Assembly: GCA_046760105.1 (NCBI GenBank)
Contig: JBHIDJ010000025.1
Location: forward strand, 1-29,740
Direction of reading: 5' to 3'
DNA: 29,740 bases
DNA from: JBHIDJ01 sp046760105
GTDB taxonomy: Bacteria; Pseudomonadota; Gammaproteobacteria; Acidiferrobacterales; SPGG2
The notes beneath the pieces are model-generated. The model saw only the letters and a program-made list of their open reading frames with translations, did not search any database and was not told where the DNA came from. Each line of letters opens with the position of its first letter. Position 1 is the first letter of the stretch. Position numbers and translations under genes: made by a program. Positions 16,606-24,023 of the stretch are shown here, in pieces.

Positions 16606-17577
16606 TCAGCGTGCCGGCACCCAGGCCCGGGTCGAGTGACAAGCATCGCACGACTCATTCGTCGGGATGTGGTTAGCAGGCTTGCCGGTTGCCGCCACGC
16701 CATTGTGACAAGTGGCGCAAGTACCGGGGGGAACATTAGCGTGATCAAACGTCGCCGGGATCCAGGCGTTGGTCCGATGACAGGCATCACATGTTGCGCC
16801 GGTTGGGATGTGATTGGCCGGCTTACCGGTTGCGGCCACGCCGTTGTGGCAGCTGGCGCAGCTACCGGGAGCAGCGAGATTGTGGCTAAATGTAGCGGGT
16901 AACCAGGCCCGGAGCGAGTGACAAACATCGCACTGCGCATTCGTGACGATGTGATTGCTCGGCTTACCCTCAGCCATGAACGTGTTGTGACAGCTATTAC
17001 ACAGCTGCGGTGTGCCGCTCAGCCCGAGATTACTGTGGTCGAAACGCGCGAGACTCCATGTATTCGAGCGGTGACACCGATCACACTCGGCATTGGTCGG
17101 TATGTGATTGGCGGGTTTCAGCGTTAGCGCTATGCCTCGTCCCGGTGAATGGCAAACTCTGCATTGGGTGGGCGTACCCTTAAAGACGCCGCGAACGTGA
17201 CACGTATCGCACGCCACACGCGAATGACCTCCCGTCAGTGGAAACCCTGTCGTCAGGTGATCAAAGTCTTCGGCCTGTCCTGACGCGCCCTGATTCACTT
17301 GCGCAACTTGTAATTTGATAGTTCTTACGTGGTCGGTAGCAAGGAGCTGCAGCAAAAGGGGGCGTCCTTTTTGCGCTACGAACGCGTCCGCGGCCAAACC
17401 TTGCGACGGAAACAACACGCATAACAGGGCTGCAAAGATCACGAGGCTAACAGAGCTTCTGCTGCGTTGATAGATCGCAAGACTTATGCGCGACACCTGC
17501 GCTCGGCGCGCACAAAAGGGCATCACCGTCGGACGCGCGGAGTCGTGAGCGCAAATACCCCGATAGTTAACGGCCAT
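16606..17577 (-). CDS. 9-haem periplasmic c-type cytochrome (cytochrome c3-like repeat family)
   Basis: 323 residues from the ATG at 17577, which overlaps the end of the upstream 11-haem gene by 11 bases; Met19 is an alternative start. A hydrophobic signal segment (about 42-61, ending GLAA) directs export. Nine CxxCH motifs occur between residues 123 and 314 (CDTCH, CRVCH, CDRCH, CNSCH, CDVCH, CASCH, CDACH, CATCH, CDACH). From residue 193 on they form 47-residue di-haem units with the pattern CxxCHNGVAATGKPANHIPT, then CDACH, then AWxPATFDH. The last unit stops abruptly at WVPAR, before the expected TFDH and next haem site, so the C-terminus may be truncated. The protein is paralogous to the 10-haem cytochrome at 24024-25187 (shared HLxTGFPLTG segment). 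It is probably a periplasmic electron carrier. Confidence 0.87.
   Translation of the reverse strand: MAVNYRGICAHDSARPTVMPFCARRAQVSRISLAIYQRSRSSVSLVIFAALLCVLFPSQGLAADAFVAQKGRPLLLQLLATDHVRTIKLQVAQVNQGASGQAEDFDHLTTGFPLTGGHSRVACDTCHVRGVFKGTPTQCRVCHSPGRGIALTLKPANHIPTNAECDRCHRSNTWSLARFDHSNLGLSGTPQLCNSCHNTFMAEGKPSNHIVTNAQCDVCHSLRAWLPATFSHNLAAPGSCASCHNGVAATGKPANHIPTGATCDACHRTNAWIPATFDHANVPPGTCATCHNGVAATGKPANHIPTNESCDACHSTRAWVPAR
16609..17001 (-). repeat. 141-base tandem units encoding di-haem modules
   Basis: Two complete units (17001-16861 and 16860-16720) and one partial unit (16719-16609) each encode a 47-residue module with two CxxCH sites. The same 47-residue period occurs in the cytochrome gene at 24024-25187. 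The repeats are in-frame and divergent, as expected for old internal duplications in a repeat cytochrome. Confidence 0.75.
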
Positions 17578-20521
17578 TTACGAACTTTGTGGCATCACCC
17601 CGAGGTTGAGCGTCGGCATCGATCCACGAATCGAGCACAATACCGTTATCGGGGTCACTCAGTCTCCGAATCAAGGTGGCACCGAGTGGTCCCGCCAGGT
17701 TCGGGTTCAGGGCGCCGTCGCGCTTGTTCTTCCCCTGCCCGGGACGCAACATGGGGTGATTGTTGGAGCTATTTGCGACACCGCTTTGCTCCACGATGCG
17801 ATCGAGGTTGTAAACGACGTTACCGAGATTGAAATTATTTGCCGGCGCCCCATTCTTGCAGTACTGCCGATTGGCATTGCGGTCCAATGGATTCACGGGG
17901 CATCCATCTTGATCAAGCAGGAACAGCCCGGATCCCAGGCCGCTCACCATATGCACCCACAACGGTGAATCGAGTTGATTCCCAGGATTCTGGCCGATAT
18001 GCCTTTGCAGCAGGTTGAAGTCTAGGTCAGCGAAATCGTTGTTAGCCATGGCCGCTCGGTAGTCACGGTACGCCTGCCTCCCGAAGTTCGCGAGACCGCC
18101 TTCCGTCAAGTGACACGCTACACAGTAGCGCGGTCCTTCGTTGCCCGATCTGACCCTGCCACGAATGGAATGCGGCATCATGACATTATGACTGAGGGCT
18201 GAAAACGCATTCCTGCCAGCGGTGTTTGGGTTGTTGCCGTTACCGTTGCGATCGGAAAACGCAAACACGCGCGATTCGTCTCCGTTTAGGTCTGTGTATC
18301 GGAAGAAGGTTGTCGTGTTCGGACTGATCGGGCTGATGTTGTTGTGCGCATCGATCCCCAGTTGGAACGGTACCGGTGTCTGGTAGACGAAGTCCGCGTT
18401 TGCCTGCTTAAAGACGATACGCTCACCCGTGATGTTGCTGAAAAAGAAATTATTAGGATTGTCGTCGTATTGGCCACCAAGGTGACAACCGATGCAACCG
18501 TTGGTCCAGGACGCATGGCACGCCGTACAGCTCATCTCGTCGGTATGACTGAAACCGTTACTGACCAGACTGGCATTGGTTTGCTGGGGTCCCATACCGG
18601 TGGCGAGATCCCCATCGGCGCGTCCCATCGCGTACGACGCCATTGCGTTGTAAACGGGATTGTTAGTAGACGGATGGAATACGCCTGAGTCGGAGACGGT
18701 ATCTTTGCTTTGCGGAATGTAGTGGCGCTGCCCAGTCAGACGACTGACGAGATAGTATTCACCTCCGTTCCCCTTCGTCACGTGCCGTAATGCGTTCCCT
18801 TTGGCATCCACGGCGCACTGGCCCGCGGTACCGTCATAGGCAACGCAGGATTTCGTTTGTGCGTAGGCATCGATTCCGCCGTGGCAACTCTCACAGGTGA
18901 TCGCTACCGCCTGCTCCTGGCGGCTTACGATCTCACCGCTACTGGCATCGCCATCGGTGCCTCCATGAAGATCGCGGCTGCTGTGACAATCGATACACCC
19001 GAGTCCGGCCTCGTAGTGCACATCGGGTGGCGTATCGTCACGACCATCGTCGTCGTAGTCTTCAAACAGGATGTACTGATCGGCGTTACGACCATTGAAC
19101 GTCTGATTGTTTACCCTCGGATCGAACAGACGCCTATCGTTCGCCGTATTAACGAACCTTGCCGGGTTGGCCGGATACTGGAATCCGTTTGCGAGGTCAG
19201 CGTTTTGATCGAGGCGAATTCCCCAATACTGCATCACCGTTCGATTCGATCCCTGGTGGCAGCCGGCGCATGCGTAATCATTGATGCCGTGCACAAACTC
19301 CCCACTTGACAGCGTTTTCGCCACGCTCTGGATCAAATGGCGGCGAATGTGTGGCCGCTCCGGTGCAACAATCGCATCGGGATTGGCCGGTTCGTTCTTG
19401 TTGACCTTAAGATCGCCCGAGCGACTGCGCCCATCCAAACTGTATGGCATATGGCAAGCGGTGCACCCCGAGGAGCGGAAATCACCGTAGCGGTTGTTGG
19501 CCCCGGCGCTTCCGAGATGGCAATCTCCACAGGTAAAGGCCACCTGCTCATGGTAGAGATTGGCCAAGGCGGAGTTGGGTCTGACTGAATTATCCGCACG
19601 CAGATCATTTGGAAGATTAACCGAACTATAGAAAGGATTGCGAAACAAATCCGTTCCCCTTGTGTTTCCGAAAACGCTGAAGACGGGAAACTCGAGCAGC
19701 CTTCCCACTGCGCCCATTTTGCCTGCATTGAATTGGTAATTTGGATTTGCCACAGCACGAAAGCTTAAATCGGCTGCTGTGTCTTCATAGCGATCCCGAT
19801 TCTCGGGGACGGCGTTGTCTATACCGAGTGCATAGATTGCACCTGAGAAGATGCCCGTCTCCGTTCCCAGGGGACTGCGTGCCGCCCACTCTGCGTGCTT
19901 GCTTGCCGGTGAACTGAGGGCGTTCGGCCCGTGACACTCACCACAGCTTCTGAATTCCACGACCACACGCAGATCGCCCGGGTTTATAAACTGCAGATAA
20001 TCCAGAGCCGAATATGTTTTGCCGCCTACTTCATAGTCAGGAAGTTTGTCTATACCTGTCAGGGTCAAGCGATTGAAATAGGCCTCAGGATCAGCCGTCA
20101 GTTTAGCTTTGTTGCCTATCTCCGGCGGCGGCGGCACATGGGCAGCGCTCCTCTTCCCAGCTTGACCATCGCCACCATGGCAGGTTGTACACTTGAGGTT
20201 CGCTGCACCGGAGAACGGATGCGGGTTCTCCAAGCCACGCCCTGCATAGTCGTTCAACGACGACCCGTTATGACATGACATGCATGATTCCGCGGGTCCG
20301 GGCGGCTCCTCATCGAGGGGAGGATCGTCTATCTGGATGGGCGGATTGTCCGCCGATACAGTCCCAGCAAGGTTACCCGAGTCGCCACTACAGCTTGCGA
20401 GCAACAAGAAAAACGGGAGAAAGACCGCGAGCAATCGTATCCCGCTGATCTGCGACGTCGGGTACAGCACCCAACGTTGTATGCGGGCCGGAGTGTGAGG
20501 ACACCGATAAAAGAACTGCAT
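17567..20521 (-). CDS. 11-haem c-type cytochrome lipoprotein
   Basis: 984 residues if started at the ATG at 20519-20521, which has AAGGGA six bases upstream. The frame stays open to 20614, but that would put 31 further residues ahead of the signal. The signal leads to a lipobox (LASC), giving lipidated Cys44 followed by Ser, so outer-membrane anchoring is likely. A Pro/Asp-rich linker follows. Eleven CxxCH motifs occur in order: CMSCH, CTTCH, CGECH, CGDCH, CTACH, CAGCH, CIDCH, CESCH, CTACH, CIGCH, CVACH, separated by long stretches rich in Asn, Asp, Gly and Tyr. This is more like a large surface or periplasmic oxidoreductase than a compact wire. I do not recognise OmcA/MtrC signatures. It is first in the minus-strand arm and overlaps the 9-haem cytochrome gene; a terminal reductase or oxidase role is inference. 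Confidence 0.87.
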   Translation of the reverse strand: MQFFYRCPHTPARIQRWVLYPTSQISGIRLLAVFLPFFLLLASCSGDSGNLAGTVSADNPPIQIDDPPLDEEPPGPAESCMSCHNGSSLNDYAGRGLENPHPFSGAANLKCTTCHGGDGQAGKRSAAHVPPPPEIGNKAKLTADPEAYFNRLTLTGIDKLPDYEVGGKTYSALDYLQFINPGDLRVVVEFRSCGECHGPNALSSPASKHAEWAARSPLGTETGIFSGAIYALGIDNAVPENRDRYEDTAADLSFRAVANPNYQFNAGKMGAVGRLLEFPVFSVFGNTRGTDLFRNPFYSSVNLPNDLRADNSVRPNSALANLYHEQVAFTCGDCHLGSAGANNRYGDFRSSGCTACHMPYSLDGRSRSGDLKVNKNEPANPDAIVAPERPHIRRHLIQSVAKTLSSGEFVHGINDYACAGCHQGSNRTVMQYWGIRLDQNADLANGFQYPANPARFVNTANDRRLFDPRVNNQTFNGRNADQYILFEDYDDDGRDDTPPDVHYEAGLGCIDCHSSRDLHGGTDGDASSGEIVSRQEQAVAITCESCHGGIDAYAQTKSCVAYDGTAGQCAVDAKGNALRHVTKGNGGEYYLVSRLTGQRHYIPQSKDTVSDSGVFHPSTNNPVYNAMASYAMGRADGDLATGMGPQQTNASLVSNGFSHTDEMSCTACHASWTNGCIGCHLGGQYDDNPNNFFFSNITGERIVFKQANADFVYQTPVPFQLGIDAHNNISPISPNTTTFFRYTDLNGDESRVFAFSDRNGNGNNPNTAGRNAFSALSHNVMMPHSIRGRVRSGNEGPRYCVACHLTEGGLANFGRQAYRDYRAAMANNDFADLDFNLLQRHIGQNPGNQLDSPLWVHMVSGLGSGLFLLDQDGCPVNPLDRNANRQYCKNGAPANNFNLGNVVYNLDRIVEQSGVANSSNNHPMLRPGQGKNKRDGALNPNLAGPLGATLIRRLSDPDNGIVLDSWIDADAQPRGDATKFVNGR

Positions 20522-20931
20522 ACCCAATCCCTTGGTGTAGACCCCCACACCTACGCTCAGCGTTTCCTGCTCAGCGTCTAACGGTCTTTTACATACATCG
20601 TTTGTCATTAGCAACGTCCAAACGATGTGCGCCCGTGGGTGGCCGACAGGCGGTAATGACCTGCAGCGGCAGCTAACGAATCATTGCAACAATTAAGTCA
20701 ACATTCGATATCGGAAAACGACTGTCGGTAAACGGGCAATAAGGACCGATAAACGGTGTTATGTATTACGAGTATAACTGTCGGCGATTTTTATCCTTTA
20801 GTCCGAATCTATCTCCTTTTTTCTTGCAAACAGTGTAAACATTCGAGTTTATTGAATTAAGATCTGTATTGACCAACAACTAACACACCGTAGCGTCGCA
20901 TATCTTCGATGATTATTTTACGAGGAGGAAG
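20522..20931. promoter_or_regulatory. divergent control region of the cytochrome locus
   Basis: About 410 bases between the start of the 11-haem gene (minus) and the TPR gene (plus), so promoters for both arms should lie here. Visible elements are CGGTAAACGG (20726-20735) and CGATAAACGG (20747-20756), a near-identical pair whose starts are 21 bases apart, about two helical turns. ACTGTCGG occurs at 20721-20728 and 20777-20784. The 26-base repeat shared with 16391-16416 is at 20778-20803, and bases from about 20760 to 20925 are AT-rich. I could not place a convincing sigma-70 or sigma-54 promoter. These repeats are candidate operator sites only. Confidence 0.5.
20778..20803 (+). repeat. 26-base intergenic repeat, copy 2
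   Basis: It begins CTGTCGGCGATTTTTATCC and ends TTAGTC. It matches 16391-16416 at 23 of 26 positions and lies about 130 bases upstream of the TPR membrane-protein gene. Confidence 0.6.
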
Positions 20932-21621
20932 ATGAATTTCACGTGGAAAAAGATTTTAAGGTCGCCCGTAATGCTGTTACTCATGGGTTTCCTTGTCGGG
21001 GCTATTGTTGTAGCCGCGCTTGCATTAACCAACGAGGCTTATACCAAAAACGAAGATCCGATTTTTCATGCGCTGAAAGGACAGTCGCACGCTCCCCTTG
21101 GTTCGCCTCAACCGGCAAGAGCTAACATGCTCGACTCACCGGCGACTCAATCACGCGCGGCTGCCGACATGCCGAAGGTCGCGAGTCTGAGTGAACTACT
21201 TCCTCGTCTAGAAGCCAAGGTGGCTGCCACTCCCAATGACGCAGAACTGCAGATTCTTCTGGCGCGGACGTACCTTGAGCTCGATCAGAGAACAAAGGTG
21301 GAAGCGCTTTTGAACAAAGCGCAATGGTCTCCACAAAATGAACATCTTCCATTTCTCCGCGCAAAAATGCTCATGCAGAGCGACATCACTTCCGATCTGC
21401 GAACGGCGATCTCTTTGTTCGAAGAAAGTACCTATCGACGCCCCGCAGCGGCTCACCTGGCACGCTTATACCAAGGACAGATCCTAGTGCGACTGGGTGA
21501 ACGCACACAGGCGATAAAGGTGTGGCGAGATTTTCTTACCACACTGCCTGCAGATGACGAACGTCGGATGTTACTGGAAGACGAGTTGGAGAAAATCCAA
21601 GATAGGAGTAACTCTTCGTAG
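20932..21621 (+). CDS. membrane-anchored TPR protein
   Basis: 229 residues with a strong GAGGAGG site before the ATG. A short basic N-terminus and one transmembrane helix (about 12-33) are followed by a periplasmic linker. Residues about 80-220 hold TPR repeats resembling the C-terminal part of CcmI/NrfG-type proteins (DAELQILLARTYLELDQRTK, GQILVRLGERTQAIKVW). CcmI and NrfG assist haem attachment to c-type cytochromes, so a role in maturation or assembly of the locus cytochromes is plausible but unproven. The gene opens the plus-strand arm and is separated by three bases from the membrane-protein gene behind it. The first 40 residues also have the look of a NapC/NirT-type anchor, but no CxxCH is present. 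Confidence 0.8.
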   Translation: MNFTWKKILRSPVMLLLMGFLVGAIVVAALALTNEAYTKNEDPIFHALKGQSHAPLGSPQPARANMLDSPATQSRAAADMPKVASLSELLPRLEAKVAATPNDAELQILLARTYLELDQRTKVEALLNKAQWSPQNEHLPFLRAKMLMQSDITSDLRTAISLFEESTYRRPAAAHLARLYQGQILVRLGERTQAIKVWRDFLTTLPADDERRMLLEDELEKIQDRSNSS

Positions 21622-21624
21622 TTC

Positions 21625-22530
21625 ATGATAAGTCAGCAACAAGCGGTGCTTAGTTCGACATACGCGGATAACTCGCCGTTCTCAGACAAAGCAGGCAGCA
21701 TAGCAACATTCTTATGGATCACGCTGGCTGCCGCGTTAGTGGCGGCAGCGCTGTGGCTAGCTATCACCAAGCTCGATTACACCCCGGATTCGGACCTCGG
21801 CTACAACCTGGGATTCGTTGGCGGTGTGGCTATGCTGCTGACACTACTTTACCCCATAGCCAAACGTGTGCGTTTTATGCATACGTGGATGCAGATGAGA
21901 CATTGGTTTCTCGCCCACATGGTTCTCGGCATTACCGGACCTATTTTGATTCTGTTCCATTCAAGACTTACGCTGGAATCCATTAACGGAATGCTTGCGC
22001 TCTACTCTATGTGTTTGGTGTTTCTGAGCGGCGTTATAGGTCGCTATCTGCACACCAAGATTCACTGCGGTCTAGAAGACAGGCGCGATGCTCTTCGGAA
22101 GCTCAAGCAGAAACTAGGAGTCAGTGTTGAAGACGTGCGCTCCAAATTCCGTTTCGCCCCAAAGATCAGCGAGTATCTCGAGCGATTTGAGAGTTCGGCG
22201 CTGGCTCCCCCGAAAGGCCTGGTACTGAATCTCTGGTATGTCGTGACGCTACCGTTTTGCTTTGAAGTCACTTACGCGCGCGCGTGTTGGCATCTGAGAC
22301 AGGCGATCAAGAAACGAGCACAGAAAAGGGGATGGAACACGAAGAAGACGCGTCGACGTGCGGCCTATGGAAAAAGGATGATCCGAGCCTACTTGGAGGC
22401 AGTCCGATCGCTGGCACGAGTCGGCGCCTATGAGCGCCTTTTTTCCTTGTGGCACATCGTGCATATCCCTTTGCTTTTTTGGCTTGCCATAACGGGTGCA
22501 ATCCATGTGCTTGCCGTACATATGTATTAG
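21625..22530 (+). CDS. multi-His integral membrane protein, probable b-type cytochrome
   Basis: 301 residues. Hydrophobic helices are visible at about 28-48, 62-78, 95-113, 122-141 and 272-297, with a long basic cytoplasmic loop (about 148-195 and 225-265). Histidines cluster at helix positions suited to bis-His haem b ligation: His93 and His98, His112, His143 and His147, His277 and His280, His294 and His299. The layout resembles cytochrome b561/ferric-reductase-like membrane subunits, though I cannot assign it to a named family. It has no CxxCH. Placed between the TPR gene and the 18-haem cytochrome gene, it is a candidate for moving electrons between the quinone pool or a cytoplasmic donor and the periplasmic cytochromes. 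Its ATG lies three bases after the previous stop, so co-translation is likely. Confidence 0.72.
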   Translation: MISQQQAVLSSTYADNSPFSDKAGSIATFLWITLAAALVAAALWLAITKLDYTPDSDLGYNLGFVGGVAMLLTLLYPIAKRVRFMHTWMQMRHWFLAHMVLGITGPILILFHSRLTLESINGMLALYSMCLVFLSGVIGRYLHTKIHCGLEDRRDALRKLKQKLGVSVEDVRSKFRFAPKISEYLERFESSALAPPKGLVLNLWYVVTLPFCFEVTYARACWHLRQAIKKRAQKRGWNTKKTRRRAAYGKRMIRAYLEAVRSLARVGAYERLFSLWHIVHIPLLFWLAITGAIHVLAVHMY

Positions 22531-22544
22531 TCGGGTCGAAAGCG

Positions 22545-23939
22545 ATGTCTATCGCGCACGTTACGAGGATCCTGTTTGGATTGTCCCTATTCGCGGCATT
22601 GCCCGGCTCGACATTGGCAGACTTGGGTCCACTGAATGCGCTGGTAATGCCGGGCAAGGTTAGTCGCGCGCATGCGAAATTTGAGAAGCAATGCAGTAAC
22701 TGTCACGTACCGTTTCGAAAGTCGGCCCAAACCGAGCTCTGCCTGGATTGCCACGATCATGCGGATGTGGCGGAAGATGTCGCAACGCGGCGCGGATATC
22801 ACGGGCGCATCGAAGAGCAACAGTGCAACACCTGCCACAAAGAGCACAAGGGGCGCAACATGAACATCGTCCCCCTTAACAAAAAGACCTTTGATCACGA
22901 CTTGACCGACTATCCCCTGGTTGGCGCCCATGCAGATCCGAAGGTTAAATGTCAGGACTGCCACAACCCCGGTCGCAAGTATCGTGATACCCCGTCGAAC
23001 TGTTATGCGTGCCACAAAAGCGATGATGCCCATAAAGGGAAGTTGGGAACAGCTTGCGAGAACTGCCATGTGGAGCGCCGCTGGCAGAAGATTCGTTTTG
23101 ACCATAGTCAAACGGGCTTTCCTTTAAAAGGAAAGCATCGACTCGTGAAATGTAGTAGCTGCCATGTGAACGAGCGTTACAAAGGTACGCGCAATAGCTG
23201 TTATGCCTGCCACAGATCCGACGACAACAAGAAGGGGCACAGAGGCCGCTTTGGCAGGAAGTGCAATACCTGCCACAGCCCGGAGGGTTGGCGGATATCG
23301 CTTTTCAACCACAATCGGGATACCCGCTTCCGCTTGCGAGGCAAACACAGGAAGTTGAAATGCACCGCCTGTCACAAAGGTATTCTTTATAAAGAGAGTC
23401 TTGGCACGAGCTGTTTCAGTTGTCATGCAAAGGACGACGCACACAAAGGGCAAGAAGGCAAGAAATGTGAGCGATGCCACAACGAGCGATCTTGGAAGGG
23501 GAAGGTCTTCTTTGATCATGGATTGACCCGCTTTCCACTCTTGGGCAAACACGCACAACTCAAGTGCCGGGACTGTCATCGGGAACCAACATATAAGGAT
23601 GCCAGCATCGAGTGCGTATCGTGTCACGACGAGGACGACGTGCATAAGCGTCGTCTAGGTGCGACTTGCGAACAGTGCCACAACGCTCGAGACTGGCGCG
23701 CGTGGGATTTTGATCACAACCAAAGAACAAGATTTCATCTCGACGGTGCGCACGCAGGCCTGGACTGTCACGGGTGCCATAAGAGACCCGTAGAGAAGAA
23801 AATCCGTCTGGCGACCGGCTGCGTCAGTTGCCATAGCGGCGATGACGCCCATCGCGGCGCCTACGGCCGCTTCTGTGAACAATGCCATACGACATCGTCA
23901 TTCGGTGAAATGAAGAAAGTCGTTGGGACCATACAGTGA
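22545..23939 (+). CDS. 18-haem c-type cytochrome built of triheme modules
   Basis: 464 residues from the ATG at 22545, chosen because it opens directly with a signal peptide (MSIAHVTRILFGLSLFAALPGSTLA); the frame is open further upstream but inside the previous gene. Eighteen CxxCH motifs lie between residues 50 and 448. From about residue 153 they follow a repeating unit of 66-71 residues with three haems each: CYACHxxDDAHKGxxG, CExCHxxxxW, then FDHxxTxFPLxGKH and a third CxxCH. The many extra His residues in FDH, GKH and DDAH could be distal haem ligands. The protein is strongly basic. Dense, evenly spaced haems with few other sequences suggest an extended wire-like periplasmic carrier of the cytochrome c3/class III type. 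It lies 14 bases after the membrane-protein gene. Confidence 0.9.
   Translation: MSIAHVTRILFGLSLFAALPGSTLADLGPLNALVMPGKVSRAHAKFEKQCSNCHVPFRKSAQTELCLDCHDHADVAEDVATRRGYHGRIEEQQCNTCHKEHKGRNMNIVPLNKKTFDHDLTDYPLVGAHADPKVKCQDCHNPGRKYRDTPSNCYACHKSDDAHKGKLGTACENCHVERRWQKIRFDHSQTGFPLKGKHRLVKCSSCHVNERYKGTRNSCYACHRSDDNKKGHRGRFGRKCNTCHSPEGWRISLFNHNRDTRFRLRGKHRKLKCTACHKGILYKESLGTSCFSCHAKDDAHKGQEGKKCERCHNERSWKGKVFFDHGLTRFPLLGKHAQLKCRDCHREPTYKDASIECVSCHDEDDVHKRRLGATCEQCHNARDWRAWDFDHNQRTRFHLDGAHAGLDCHGCHKRPVEKKIRLATGCVSCHSGDDAHRGAYGRFCEQCHTTSSFGEMKKVVGTIQ
23001..23900 (+). repeat. tandem triheme modules within the 18-haem cytochrome gene
   Basis: Successive units of about 66, 71 and 67 codons (starting at residues 153, 219 and 290), followed by a variant copy, each encode three CxxCH motifs with conserved DDAHKG, FDH and GKH elements. 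The units are diverged at DNA level, indicating old internal duplication. Confidence 0.75.
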
Positions 23940-24023
23940 GTAGTGCTGTCCGGTGCAGACGGATAGCGCCGGTTGTACCCGGCAAAGCTCGGTCGTTCTG
24001 GGTGGGGGAGGAGTGATTATGAA

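Noticed and set aside
16482..16940. Minus-strand frame overlapping the 3' end of the 9-haem cytochrome, tested as a frameshifted continuation
   Set aside because: After 16606 it contains CVVCL but no CxxCH and no TFDH or CHNG element, so a simple frameshift does not restore the repeat.
20522..20614. Longer N-terminus for the 11-haem lipoprotein
   Set aside because: The extra 31 residues would move the signal peptide too far from the start, and the ATG at 20521 has a good Shine-Dalgarno sequence.
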